From the NCBI RefSeq assembly GCF_016283395.1, contig NZ_JAEEMU010000041.1:67436-131435 (forward strand): a stretch of 64,000 bases of DNA. Direction: 5' to 3'. Position numbers and translations under genes: made by a program. Below the pieces are notes generated by a model. That model did not search any database. It was given only the letters and a program-made list of their open reading frames with translations, and was not told the DNA's origin. Origin of the DNA: Ruminococcus sp. Lineage in GTDB: Bacteria > Bacillota_A > Clostridia > Oscillospirales > Ruminococcaceae. Below, piece by piece: positions 42,719-52,797 of the stretch; the stretch's first letter is position 1, and every line of letters begins with the position of its first letter.

Positions 42719-43855
42719 TTAATTAACACTAAAAATCGTACGATATGGCAAAGCACCATGATTTCCGCTTGTTGTAACCAAGTAACTATAAACTATAAAG
42801 CAAAAGACAATTGCACCCATTACTAATATTCTTAATGGCTGTATTTTAATTCGTTTTATAGCAAGCGGTATCAATATAATTGCCGGAAATCCAAATAAAT
42901 ATCTAAATCTGTCTATCAGCGCAATACGCCCGCTAAACAGAGCGATCCACAAATTTATTACCTGTGCTGTATAATATAACTTATACTTTCTATCATCTTC
43001 TTCCTCCCATTTTAAAAATGGGAACATTTTTTCAAGCTTTTTTCTTATACCCTTAGATACATTTATCTTCAAATGATTATTATCATGGCTGCTATTAAAG
43101 CTTAATGACGCAAGCATCAACACCGCAAACTGAACTAACAGATATACATAGCCTACAACACTACTATCATACTCAGAACCGATATACCATGCCAGTTTTG
43201 TATGCATGATTATCATCATGATAATTCTCGCCATAACTCCGGCTAATGCGAATATAACTCCACTTAAAGCCACGGCAATACCTGGTGTAAGCTTTATTTT
43301 ATCATACCAATAAAGTATAATGAACAGAGCGCAGCTGAAATGGAATCCGGCAGCGAGCAATATACATATTACAAATTTTATTAACTCTTTTTTCTGTACA
43401 TAACGCAAGCCATACATTACAATTGCGCCGCCTATCATCTGTCTAACTATATTTTGATAGGCAAAATAATGAGTCATTCCTACAATAAGAAAAATACTTA
43501 ATGCAGGATAAGGTGATTCATCAAAAATATGTTTAAATACAACAAGAAAAAAAATCGCTGAACAAACAACTAAGACCCATTGATATTCAAGTCCCATTTT
43601 GCCTACGATCCTGTTTACAAGATAGTATAGAAACTCTTTTTGCCGAACACCTCGCAAAGCTAATTTATAATGTTTGATATAATTAAAGTAATCCGTTCCT
43701 ACACCATATCTAATAGAAGCAAGAATAAACAATGGCATTGATGACACAATTATTGCCATTGTGCGAAATATTCCCTTTTTTCTGCTTTCACTTATTCGTT
43801 CAAAAGCAGACGCAAAAAGAACGGATATAGCGCATGTCAGATAATATATAGCCAT
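42719..43855 (-). CDS. EpsG-family polysaccharide polymerase (Wzy-like)
   Basis: 378 residues, about ten transmembrane helices and almost no soluble domain, with the EpsG signature near the N terminus (SIRYGVGTDYFNYI) and FAYQNIVRQMIGGAIV near 130. Such proteins join lipid-linked repeat units on the outer face of the membrane. A typical AAGGAG site precedes the ATG. One polymerase, one flippase and one initiating transferase in the locus make a complete Wzx/Wzy pathway. Confidence 0.85.
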   Translation of the reverse strand: MAIYYLTCAISVLFASAFERISESRKKGIFRTMAIIVSSMPLFILASIRYGVGTDYFNYIKHYKLALRGVRQKEFLYYLVNRIVGKMGLEYQWVLVVCSAIFFLVVFKHIFDESPYPALSIFLIVGMTHYFAYQNIVRQMIGGAIVMYGLRYVQKKELIKFVICILLAAGFHFSCALFIILYWYDKIKLTPGIAVALSGVIFALAGVMARIIMMIIMHTKLAWYIGSEYDSSVVGYVYLLVQFAVLMLASLSFNSSHDNNHLKINVSKGIRKKLEKMFPFLKWEEEDDRKYKLYYTAQVINLWIALFSGRIALIDRFRYLFGFPAIILIPLAIKRIKIQPLRILVMGAIVFCFIVYSYLVTTSGNHGALPYRTIFSVN

Positions 43856-43876
43856 TTGTTCTCCTTATACAATAAA

Positions 43877-44908
43877 TCAGCATAATCGTAATACACGCAA
43901 AACTTTTTCAAACTTACGAACGAGCTTATATCCCCAAAAACAATTGTGATCAATTGTACTTTTTTTAATTTTCTCCTTGAATGATAGCGATGCCGCTTTT
44001 ACCTTTTTTACAGCAGCAAAACCTATATCCTTCTTCGCGCGAATAAGAAAATCATTTATTTCATCAGATTTACATCCATTTGCTATTAATTCATCCAAAA
44101 CGCAATAAATATATTCATATTTTCTTAATGCACACTGTTCTGAGGAAGCATTTAATCTTTTCATGATCTCAACCTCATGCTTATACCAATTAAAAATGCC
44201 AAGCCAACGGTTTTCATATGCTTTTTTACCGCTCTTACATGATGTACTTCCATTTTCTCTCTGCTTCCAAATATACAAAACATCTGGTACAAAAACAATT
44301 TTAGATGCATTTCCGTTTACTCTTGAAACAAAAATATGATCTTCATACCCATAACGAACAGTCTCATCAAAGTTTATATCATACTTATTTAAAAATGAAC
44401 GAAGATAAATTCCCGCCCATACACCATATCCACACTTTTTTATACTAAGAAGATAATCTTCCCATTTTTGCGGCTTTATGGTAAATTTCTTAAACGGTGC
44501 ATAATCAGCCCCTATTTTTCCAAAACGAGTTGATAATTCATGTCGTCTACGGAAACGCACACAGTCTGAATTCGTTTTTTCAGCTGCATTGACACTTTTC
44601 TCCAAGCATGAAATGACCATCTCATCATCATTATCACAAAAAGTAACATACTTTCCTCGTGCAGCAGCCAAACCGCGATTTCTCGCTCCACATATGCCTT
44701 TATTCTGCTGGTGGATCACAACTACTCTGCTGTCTTCTTTAGATAATTCATCGCAAATACTTGGACTTGAATCACTTGAACCATCATCAACCAAAATCAG
44801 TTCAAAATCGCGGTACGTTTGACGCAGAATAGTCTGGCATGTACCTTTCAAGTATTTTTCAGAATTATACACCGGCATAATTACGCTTATCATTGGATTA
44901 TTATTCAT
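43877..44908 (-). CDS. Family 2 glycosyltransferase
   Basis: 343 residues from the ATG at 44908 (AAAGGA 8 bases ahead; an upstream ATG at 44935 lacks a site). GT-A domain with SVIMPVYNSEKYLKGT, LVDDGSSDSSPSICDE, GICGARNRGL and FCDNDDEM in place of the usual DxDD. The C-terminal half (about 200-340) is basic and helical. A cytoplasmic sugar transferase of the repeat-unit assembly; donor unknown. Confidence 0.93.
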   Translation of the reverse strand: MNNNPMISVIMPVYNSEKYLKGTCQTILRQTYRDFELILVDDGSSDSSPSICDELSKEDSRVVVIHQQNKGICGARNRGLAAARGKYVTFCDNDDEMVISCLEKSVNAAEKTNSDCVRFRRRHELSTRFGKIGADYAPFKKFTIKPQKWEDYLLSIKKCGYGVWAGIYLRSFLNKYDINFDETVRYGYEDHIFVSRVNGNASKIVFVPDVLYIWKQRENGSTSCKSGKKAYENRWLGIFNWYKHEVEIMKRLNASSEQCALRKYEYIYCVLDELIANGCKSDEINDFLIRAKKDIGFAAVKKVKAASLSFKEKIKKSTIDHNCFWGYKLVRKFEKVLRVLRLC

Positions 44909-45096
44909 ATCTATTATCCTTTTACCTAATTGCATAAATCATTTGCGTATACATATTTAGAAAGTATACCATATGACTTTAATCGAGTGTTATTTATTTT
45001 CAAATAAATGACCGAGATATTCTTTTGCATCAATTTACTTGATCATACCTGTATTCTTGACACTTGTAACATTCCCCGAAGCTGCAATTGTTATAT

Positions 45097-46452
45097 TTAT
45101 GGCTGAATAATATTCAACCTGTCTGTTCCTTGATAGAATGATTCTATCATTTTTACTATTGCACCGGAACATTCTTGTGAAATTACATTGTAACGTCCTT
45201 TGTTCTGGATCGACTTAATAAACGCTACTATCTCATAACGAATCCCTTCGCCGTCCAATTGATAAAAATAACGTTTATTCTGTGTCGCATTCTCAAAGCG
45301 GACCTCAAAATAATCTGTAAGCCACCAAGGAGCCGGAACGTATACATAACCCTTTGTTCCTGAGATCACAAGTTCTCCCTCAGATTTTACACCTTTGCCA
45401 ACACGAAGTGAAGCTACTGCATTAGAATAAATCAAATCTATTTTTGAGAAAACATCAAAATTAGAATCAGTACCAATTGTTTTTGATACAATTGTTTTCT
45501 TAAGATAATTTGTACCAAGAATTTGAAAAATCGGAAGAAGTGCAGTCGGTCCCCAACCACAAATACTATTCCAGCGTTCATCGAGTTCTAATCGTTGTAT
45601 TGCATCAATATCGCGCATACTTGTACATACTGCGTCAACAGATACTACATCACCGATCGCACCGCTTTTTACCAATACAAGCAATCTGGAATAAGCAGTT
45701 GCATAAGCTGTTTTTATACCATCCATCAACACACAACCGTTTTGTTCTGCAATAGACCATAACTCAGTGCATTGATCCGTTGATAATGCGATAGGTGATT
45801 CACACAGAACGTGTTTCCGTTTCAAAAGAGCGTTTTTTATATGTGAATAATGCTCTGCCGGATGAGTGACAATATACACAGCATCCATTTGATCCAGAAA
45901 TTCCTCATATTGAGCAATTGAATATACAGGAACACCTTCGGGAAAATTAAGTTCTTTATTCAGATCATCAGTACAAATTCCTGATATCTTAGCTCCATTA
46001 ACATAATCACATTCGCGAATAAATTTGGATAATACCATATTACTTCCAACAATTCCAATGTGTACCAGTCTTTTTTCTTCTCGAAGATCTGTACTTGAAA
46101 TGCCTTCTGTTCTTGGTAAATAAACTACTTCGCAGTACTCCTGCAAATAATCAAATTTTCCTACCCAATCAGAACCTACCGTGAAGATATCGACCTGATA
46201 ACGTTTGATATCATCTATCTTCTGACCTTCATATTCCTCAATGATTATCTCATCAGCAAGACCTGTGGCTTTTACTGCTTCAACTCTTTCCATTAAGGAT
46301 TGCTGAAGATTGATCTTACCTCTTGTCTTGTCATAGTCGTCAGAGGTAATGCCAACTATCAAATAATCTCCAAGAGCTTTGGCACGCTCTAACAATCGAA
46401 TATGTCCGTAATGGAGCATATCATATGTTCCGTATGTAATTACCTTTACCAA
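45097..46452 (-). CDS. Glycerol-3-phosphate cytidylyltransferase (TagD-like) fused to a degenerate Gfo/Idh/MocA oxidoreductase domain
   Basis: 451 residues from a TTG at 46452 with GGAGATG ahead. Residues 1-125 are a complete cytidylyltransferase: TYGTYDMLHYGH with HxGH at 14-17, a KTRGK loop near 42 and RTEGISST (114-121). This part would make CDP-glycerol or a similar CDP-polyol. Residues 131-451 have a Rossmann start (HIGIVGSNMV) and the Gfo/Idh layout, but the catalytic EKP motif reads ESP (218-220) and the usual downstream Asp/His motif is replaced by GWGPTALLPIF. The oxidoreductase part is therefore probably inactive or altered, perhaps regulatory or sugar-binding. The CDP product would feed the glycerophosphotransferase encoded upstream. 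Confidence 0.85.
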   Translation of the reverse strand: MVKVITYGTYDMLHYGHIRLLERAKALGDYLIVGITSDDYDKTRGKINLQQSLMERVEAVKATGLADEIIIEEYEGQKIDDIKRYQVDIFTVGSDWVGKFDYLQEYCEVVYLPRTEGISSTDLREEKRLVHIGIVGSNMVLSKFIRECDYVNGAKISGICTDDLNKELNFPEGVPVYSIAQYEEFLDQMDAVYIVTHPAEHYSHIKNALLKRKHVLCESPIALSTDQCTELWSIAEQNGCVLMDGIKTAYATAYSRLLVLVKSGAIGDVVSVDAVCTSMRDIDAIQRLELDERWNSICGWGPTALLPIFQILGTNYLKKTIVSKTIGTDSNFDVFSKIDLIYSNAVASLRVGKGVKSEGELVISGTKGYVYVPAPWWLTDYFEVRFENATQNKRYFYQLDGEGIRYEIVAFIKSIQNKGRYNVISQECSGAIVKMIESFYQGTDRLNIIQP

Positions 46453-46481
46453 TATATCATCTCCATTACAAGCATTATCCC

Positions 46482-47555
46482 TTAAAGTTTTCCCTTGCTC
46501 TGCATATCCTTCAGAGCATTAATAAGTGTTGTATTATCATCATGTGTCAAATGTCCTATATGACCTACACGGAAAATAGTGCTCTTCATATCGCCGCCGT
46601 TCGGGCAAATCCAGATACCGTAGTTATCCTTGAGCTCTGTAAATATCTCATATGCATCTGCATTGAGCGGATGAACAGGTGTAACACCATTTGCAGGTGA
46701 CTCAGAAACAAATTCAAACGGAAGTTCGCTGATCTTATCCCTGAAATCCTTTGCCTGTGCTGCAACACGAGCTATCTCTGCGTCTGCACCGCCTGCTGCT
46801 TCTATTTCTTTCAGTCTTGTATTGATCTGTCTAAGGATTCCCACCGCAGGTGTGAACGGAGTCTGTCCGCGTTCCATATTTTTAAGTACATCTGCAAGAT
46901 CAAAGTACATTGACTTCACTTTTGCATTTGTCACACGCTCAACAGCTCTCGGAGCGAGAACTATCATTGATACACCCGGAGGGCAGGCAAGAACCTTTTG
47001 TGAACCTGTTATCATCACATCTGCGCCGCAATGTGCCATATCAAATGGATCGGCAAGAAATGCTGAAACGCAGTCACATACATAGAACATATCGTTCTTC
47101 TTACAGAATTCTCCGATCATTTCCGAATCATAGAGAACACCTGTAGAAGTTTCATCTATATTTACCAGCAGACCTGTATAACCTTTTCCATCATACTCAT
47201 AAAGTCTCTCTTTTGTCAGCTTTTGTCCGTGATTAAGTTTCAGGACATCGTGAGGAACATCATGTATCTCACAAAGTTCACAAAATCGCTGTCCAAAGCT
47301 TCCGCCGTTGATGACCAGCACTTTATCATTATCCGTAAAACAATTCATGACAGTTGCTTCCATTGAACCCGTGGAAGAATTTGTCATGAAAGCTACTCTT
47401 GAGTCCTTGGGTGCTTTTGAAAATTTCAGCATAAGCTGCTCATTTTCAAACATCAATTCAGAAAATTCAGGTGTACGAAAATAAGGCACCTGTTCTCCGC
47501 CAACAGCGCAAACCTCATCGCTGCACATAACCGGTCCTACTGTAAAATTAAGCAA
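46482..47555 (-). CDS. Class V PLP-dependent aminotransferase
   Basis: 357 residues from a TTG with GGAGGAG upstream. The fold and motifs ([51 protein letters not shown], and [14 protein letters not shown] with the PLP Lys in SQK) place it with the serine-glyoxylate / 2-aminoethylphosphonate transaminase group. It may supply an amino component for the phosphodiester decoration made by its neighbours, but no phosphonate genes (pepM, ppd) are present, so the true substrate is unknown. Confidence 0.87.
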   Translation of the reverse strand: MLNFTVGPVMCSDEVCAVGGEQVPYFRTPEFSELMFENEQLMLKFSKAPKDSRVAFMTNSSTGSMEATVMNCFTDNDKVLVINGGSFGQRFCELCEIHDVPHDVLKLNHGQKLTKERLYEYDGKGYTGLLVNIDETSTGVLYDSEMIGEFCKKNDMFYVCDCVSAFLADPFDMAHCGADVMITGSQKVLACPPGVSMIVLAPRAVERVTNAKVKSMYFDLADVLKNMERGQTPFTPAVGILRQINTRLKEIEAAGGADAEIARVAAQAKDFRDKISELPFEFVSESPANGVTPVHPLNADAYEIFTELKDNYGIWICPNGGDMKSTIFRVGHIGHLTHDDNTTLINALKDMQSKGKL

Positions 47556-47557
47556 TA

Positions 47558-48778
47558 TTACTCCTCCTCACTTCTATGTCTGAGATTCCATAAAAATACT
47601 TTTTGTCTGTTTCCCCAGACATACTTTTGAAATAGCAGTTTTTTTGTAGGTGCATCTGCCCATTTTTTACAAATCTCAGTATAATCCATACTTGTGTCCA
47701 TCAGATCACGCATACAATCATCACGCTGCGGATTTCCGTCAATATGCTTTCGCATAGGGCTCTGATACTTCAATGCAGTCTCGAAATCAAGCTCATGTCC
47801 GACAAATCGTTTTGCAGCCTTATTCCAGAGTTCTTTTCCCTTTTCGGTATTGCATACGATCAGTGATGCTCCGCCGTTTTTGCCATAAAGCTCGGGACAA
47901 TACAGATGCACTCCCCAAAGATCGCCAAGCGTGATATCAGCCTGACGTTCTGTAGTTGTAAAAGGACATTGATAGCATGACGGACGGCTCATCAGGTGTT
48001 TGAGCCAAATGGACCAATATGGATTGAACCAGCGATCCTTGTCAAGGATCGTTCCGTTTTTCAGTTCCAAACACATTCTCTGAAAATCCCATTTGAATGA
48101 AGAGGGCGCAGACTTAAATCCCTTGCTTCGATAATCCAGTTTTTTGATACGCGCACCGTATTTGCGTTCAACATGGTCATCAAGCTTTCTAATGTAATGC
48201 GGACTTGGCACACCTTCGCATATTACTTCCACTAAAAGCAAGTTAGTGGTATCAGCATTCTGCAAAAATGTTTTTAAACCTGTCACCTGACAAGGAGTAC
48301 CTGAAAAAAGCACTTTCTTTCCTGCTTTAAGATCATCTCTTATCTTGATAAAGGTATTGCCAATACGGCTCTGTGAGTATTTTGATTTACATATAACAGG
48401 CAGCTTTTTAATATCATCGATACCATAATGAAAAACATCAAGTCCTTTTGATGCTGCACCGTATACGACATAATTCTCATCACACCAAGCTTGTGCAATT
48501 GCGGTAAATGCACCGCCTGATGTGCTGAAACGACGAACATTATTGCTTTTGTGATATCCGCCATATGCATATTTAGAATCCTTTGATGCTTCCGGCATAT
48601 TATTTGCAGGACATACCTTATGGCACAACCCGCAATTTATACAAAGCTCCTCATTAATGAAAGGGTAACGGAAACCTTCTTCATCCTCACTGATGCTTAC
48701 AGCACTTTTGGGACATATCTGCGCACAAGCTTCACAGCCGAAACACTCACCTTTAACTTTTGTAGTCAAGAAATCCAT
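47558..48778 (-). CDS. Ferredoxin-domain FrhB-like protein (coenzyme F420 hydrogenase/dehydrogenase beta-subunit family)
   Basis: 406 residues from the ATG at 48778 (AAAGGAG 8 bases ahead). An N-terminal double [4Fe-4S] ferredoxin (Cys12, 15, 18, 22 and Cys46, 49, 52, 56) precedes FrhB N and C domains ([39 protein letters not shown]). Such proteins commonly lie next to polysaccharide pyruvyl transferases in surface-polymer loci, as here, where the start abuts that gene. The role may be a flavin- or iron-sulfur-dependent reduction of a sugar or pyruvyl group; this is unproven. Confidence 0.9.
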   Translation of the reverse strand: MDFLTTKVKGECFGCEACAQICPKSAVSISEDEEGFRYPFINEELCINCGLCHKVCPANNMPEASKDSKYAYGGYHKSNNVRRFSTSGGAFTAIAQAWCDENYVVYGAASKGLDVFHYGIDDIKKLPVICKSKYSQSRIGNTFIKIRDDLKAGKKVLFSGTPCQVTGLKTFLQNADTTNLLLVEVICEGVPSPHYIRKLDDHVERKYGARIKKLDYRSKGFKSAPSSFKWDFQRMCLELKNGTILDKDRWFNPYWSIWLKHLMSRPSCYQCPFTTTERQADITLGDLWGVHLYCPELYGKNGGASLIVCNTEKGKELWNKAAKRFVGHELDFETALKYQSPMRKHIDGNPQRDDCMRDLMDTSMDYTEICKKWADAPTKKLLFQKYVWGNRQKVFLWNLRHRSEEE

Positions 48779-48780
48779 TT

Positions 48781-49905
48781 TTACTGCTCCTTTACGGGAC
48801 ACATATCCAGCTCTGACTTCAAAAAGCGTATTGATTCCTGACGAGCGGCATCTATGTTTTGATGCACTGTATCATAATTGATCGTATCACGGAATGATTC
48901 TGTTCCATTGACCAACATACGATCAGACAAGCCAAACAGAGCAAGCAATTCTTCTATTTTAGTATCACACTGTTCACGAGAAAACACAACAAATGGTCTT
49001 CGATACTGTACACTGAAGATCATACCGTGAAACGAATTTGTTACTACGTATTCTGCGTGCTTGACAAGCGAAAGGAATTCTTCAACTCCTGCTTCATAGA
49101 ACATCTGATGTCCACGCTCCGCATTGGTTGCACGCAGACTAATGTCTATTATCTTCCAACCATGTTCTTTTGCAAGCTTCTCAGCATACTCGGTCATAGT
49201 TGGATTATAGCGGCGTGCATACAGCAGCAGATATTTCTCTGGAACAATGCGTTTCTCAGCTATACGATCATAATCCTCAGAAGTCAGCAGCAAAGTCGGA
49301 TCAACAACCTTTTGTACAGGTACAGAAGTATGCTCACTAACATAAGGAATCATCAAATTCTCACGCAGACCGAATGCCTTAAAGTTTTGAAGCCTTGCAT
49401 TAAGGATCTGATATGTCTCATCAGTAAAATGCGGATCACCAAAACTTGCAGCATAAGCAGCTGCAAAACCGTTTTTCATGCAATCATAGTTTGCATAATA
49501 ACCGTCATCAAAACCGAATTCATCAGGACAGAAAATTGTATCACTTCCGCAAACAAAACCGTTGATTTTCTCGTCTTCAATGATGTCATTAAAATTTGCA
49601 GAAGTATATTTCTTCTCAGTCTTATTAAAACGTTCATGATAAAATTTATCGAACTTTTCATAATTAATACGAATTGCAGGCATTGTCAGCTCACACATTC
49701 TGCGTGATTCTTCATCCTTATCCCACATATTCTCAAACGGGTTCAATGGATCTTTGTCTGCAAGGATATCAGGGCAATAGTCAACCAACTTTGCGTGATG
49801 TCCGAGTTTGCCTATTGCTTGTGTTAATGCCCATGACTGAAGGGCGGATCCGTAATTTGTAAAGTTGCAATATATATTATAGCTTACAACGCCGAAAACC
49901 TTCAT
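48781..49905 (-). CDS. Polysaccharide pyruvyl transferase family protein
   Basis: 374 residues with the family pattern: N-terminal GVVSYNIYCNFTNYGSALQS, a central GSDTIFCPDEFG and DPTLLLTSEDYD, and the C-terminal NSFHGMIFSVQYRRPFVVF. Members transfer pyruvate from phosphoenolpyruvate onto a sugar as a ketal, adding negative charge. It starts right after the stop of the CDP-glycerol transferase gene and is followed directly by the FrhB-like gene, so the two probably act together. Confidence 0.9.
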   Translation of the reverse strand: MKVFGVVSYNIYCNFTNYGSALQSWALTQAIGKLGHHAKLVDYCPDILADKDPLNPFENMWDKDEESRRMCELTMPAIRINYEKFDKFYHERFNKTEKKYTSANFNDIIEDEKINGFVCGSDTIFCPDEFGFDDGYYANYDCMKNGFAAAYAASFGDPHFTDETYQILNARLQNFKAFGLRENLMIPYVSEHTSVPVQKVVDPTLLLTSEDYDRIAEKRIVPEKYLLLYARRYNPTMTEYAEKLAKEHGWKIIDISLRATNAERGHQMFYEAGVEEFLSLVKHAEYVVTNSFHGMIFSVQYRRPFVVFSREQCDTKIEELLALFGLSDRMLVNGTESFRDTINYDTVHQNIDAARQESIRFLKSELDMCPVKEQ

Positions 49906-49906
49906 A

Positions 49907-51205
49907 CTATCTTATCAACTCCTGTGCGTCTTGATATACAGCCTCTGCGATACGAAGTCCAGCCTTACCGTCAACTTGAAATACTTGTTTTATTATTTCG
50001 TTTCGCTCATTTAATCCGGGGTCATTACCAGAAGAAAGAAGATCAAGTTGTTTGACAAGCTGCTCTTTATCCTTCACAGAGTAGAACTGATCAGCCATTT
50101 TCACTCCATCTGTAGTGAAATCACGTATCTCTCCACAAAACACTATCGGTTTTCCTGTAATGAAGTATTCTAAAAGCAGCGAAGAAATATCCGAAACTAA
50201 GAATGTGCTTTTTCTAAAGCTTATATTATAGTCCAAGTTTTCATCAAAGGAAATATTAGGCTCATTCGCTACACGTTTTTTTATTTCTGATACATCCTGT
50301 TCACTAAGAACTTTCTTTTCTACAAAATTAGTAAACATTAATGGATGCGGACGAATTACTAAATTCAGTTCACGATGATTCTTAAAGTAATCCATCATAG
50401 TTTCATAATAATCTAAAAAGTAACTTCTGTCGTTGGAGTCATCAGCTGACCATCTTGGAGTCCACAATACATTGATCTGATTTTGCTCTGGCTGTTCACC
50501 AAGTCTTTTTATCAAATCAAACCGTGGAAATCCAAATTCAAAAATTTTACGAGTCTTAGAAGACAATTCTTTGCCGCTTCTTAAACGTACATACTCTGCG
50601 GTATGAGAACTATCTGCAAAAAACAAATATAAATATCGAAGCAATATATGATTGAATTCTATTTTCAAATGCACTCCCTGTGTTATATGACCACTGTAAG
50701 GTATATAACACAACAAACCGTGTTTCATTAGCTTTGACATTTCGTATTCATCCGGCATACATTCATCATAGGGACGCTGCAAAAAAATGTAATCTGATTT
50801 CATTGAACTCAAATCAAGCCATTTACCATTACTGAATGCATTTATTGCAGATATCCCCTCTTTTTTACAGTAATCCAATGCTTCGTTTTTCGATTCAAAA
50901 CTCTTAATCTTAGGATTTACACCGCCGCTTTTGGGAATCGCCAGTATTTCAACTTGAAAACGGTTGTCTTCTTTCATAGTCTCATATACTGTTCGTTCTG
51001 AACCCCACATCTCAGGATACTGCATTATAAACAAAACTCTGATCTTTTTGTCTTTTTTAATGTTTTCTTTGGATATTTCTTTCCGAATTGAGATCTGTTT
51101 TTTGGAATAGAGGAACCATTTCATTTTACGTGCATTCCATACTAACGGACGAAACGTTGCGTGATATACTGGTTTTACTATCTTATCAACAATCTTATTC
51201 TTCAT
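49907..51205 (-). CDS. CDP-glycerol:polymer glycerophosphotransferase (TagB/TagF family)
   Basis: 432 residues; the ATG follows AGGAG and overlaps the end of the flippase gene by 11 bases. The basic amphipathic N terminus would hold it to the membrane. GT-B fold motifs of the family: WTPRWSADD, VIRPHPLM near 285 and SDISSLLLEYFITGKPIVF near 340. It transfers a glycerol-phosphate (or related polyol-phosphate) group from a CDP donor, as in teichoic acid synthesis. The TagD-like fusion protein in this operon could provide the donor. Confidence 0.88.
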   Translation of the reverse strand: MKNKIVDKIVKPVYHATFRPLVWNARKMKWFLYSKKQISIRKEISKENIKKDKKIRVLFIMQYPEMWGSERTVYETMKEDNRFQVEILAIPKSGGVNPKIKSFESKNEALDYCKKEGISAINAFSNGKWLDLSSMKSDYIFLQRPYDECMPDEYEMSKLMKHGLLCYIPYSGHITQGVHLKIEFNHILLRYLYLFFADSSHTAEYVRLRSGKELSSKTRKIFEFGFPRFDLIKRLGEQPEQNQINVLWTPRWSADDSNDRSYFLDYYETMMDYFKNHRELNLVIRPHPLMFTNFVEKKVLSEQDVSEIKKRVANEPNISFDENLDYNISFRKSTFLVSDISSLLLEYFITGKPIVFCGEIRDFTTDGVKMADQFYSVKDKEQLVKQLDLLSSGNDPGLNERNEIIKQVFQVDGKAGLRIAEAVYQDAQELIR

Positions 51206-52658
51206 TTTTATCTCCTCTTATTGTCTTCTTAATTATTGAAAAAGATTTTGTAAAACCTTCAGGTTTAACAACAAAAGATAACATTAAATATATAAGCGCA
51301 CCACTTACTATCTGTAAACAAAGTAAAACGATACGGTTTATAACTATATAATTCATCATGTATATAGAAACACCCATTATTAACGCTATAATAAAGTTTG
51401 GCATTATATCTAATAACTGAGTCTTGATATCATATCCGATCAGCTTTTTATTTGGATAAGTATTGACTAATAATGCAATAACACTGTTCACGATACTTGC
51501 ATATGCAAAAAATACAGGTGTCTTTGCAACAAAAAGAAATGCAATGATCACAATAAGGAAAGATACTTTCTTTATAATTTCAAGTATCAGATGAATATCG
51601 CTTCTTCCTATCGCTTTAATTACTTGCAGGTTTCCTTTTGTAAGTATATTAAACATATAGCTCAGACAGAAAATGCGAATATAATCAGCAGCAGGCAGCC
51701 AATGCTTTCCCAACAGGATGGCAATGAAACTGTCGGAAACTGCAAAGAATCCAAATAATACAGGAAAGATCATATATGATGCTACCTTTATATACATTCT
51801 TGTATATTGCAGAAGACGCTGCTTATCATCTTGTATCTTTGACATGACGGGAAAAAGAACTGCCGCAAATGTATCTGAAATTGATGAATTCAGAATACTT
51901 GGGAAACTTCTTCCCTTTGTATAAAATGAGAGATCACTTGGCTTATACTTCAATCCGATGATCAGTGGATTGATCTCGTCATAGACCGTATTGATAAGGT
52001 CGCTGAGGAATATTTTCCAGCCATATGAGTATAATGCTTTTAAACGTTCAGGAACTACTTTAAAACTTATACGATAATGTGTTGTTAAGAACAGAATAGC
52101 GGTATCAATAAAGCTATTTGTCATCTGTTGAGCAACAAGTGCCCAAGCTCCCATGCCATGTTTTGCCATTGTTATTCCAACAACAGCTGACACAAGCGTT
52201 CCGCCTATAGTCGAAAAGAAAAACTTTTTAAACTCCAGGCGAACTGAAATATACGCACACAAAACTGATTTGACTGCATTTATCAGCAGTACGATACCCA
52301 TTATTCGAAATATAGGTATTAATAATGGCTGTTTATACAAGTCTGCGATCAACGGAGCAGATAAAAACAATATCAAATACAGTACGATCGCAATTGCAAT
52401 ACTAACACTTAATACAGTTGAATAGTCTTCCGGATCACTTTTTTTCTTTTGAATAAGTGCAGTATTCAGACCACTTGTTATCAATACATTTGAAAATGTA
52501 AAAAAAATCGTAACAATACCAACAACACTATAATCATCAGGAGTTAAAATTCGCGCAAGAATAATGGAAACGACTAAAGAAACCATCTGAGCTATAAAAC
52601 GCTCTCCAAATTTCCAGATCATTCCCGATGCGGTCTTTTTGCCATAGTTTTCTCCCAC
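51195..52658 (-). CDS. Polysaccharide flippase (Wzx/MOP family)
   Basis: 487 residues from a GTG, with 12-14 transmembrane helices and the start GMIWKFGERFIAQMVSLVV typical of the WzxC/lipopolysaccharide-flippase branch. It moves the undecaprenyl-linked repeat unit to the outer face for polymerisation. Overlaps the next gene. The 139 bases before it are A+T-rich with no recognised element. Confidence 0.93.
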   Translation of the reverse strand: MGENYGKKTASGMIWKFGERFIAQMVSLVVSIILARILTPDDYSVVGIVTIFFTFSNVLITSGLNTALIQKKKSDPEDYSTVLSVSIAIAIVLYLILFLSAPLIADLYKQPLLIPIFRIMGIVLLINAVKSVLCAYISVRLEFKKFFFSTIGGTLVSAVVGITMAKHGMGAWALVAQQMTNSFIDTAILFLTTHYRISFKVVPERLKALYSYGWKIFLSDLINTVYDEINPLIIGLKYKPSDLSFYTKGRSFPSILNSSISDTFAAVLFPVMSKIQDDKQRLLQYTRMYIKVASYMIFPVLFGFFAVSDSFIAILLGKHWLPAADYIRIFCLSYMFNILTKGNLQVIKAIGRSDIHLILEIIKKVSFLIVIIAFLFVAKTPVFFAYASIVNSVIALLVNTYPNKKLIGYDIKTQLLDIMPNFIIALIMGVSIYMMNYIVINRIVLLCLQIVSGALIYLMLSFVVKPEGFTKSFSIIKKTIRGDKNEE

Positions 52659-52797
52659 AATTTACCCTTCTTCCTAAACAATGAACCTATAATAAAAATT
52701 CCTACTTCTGCTATAAGTTAGGCAACTAAATCTCAAATATTTTCAAAATAATTTACTGACATAATTATTTATCATCAGATAAGAAATGATTATCATT

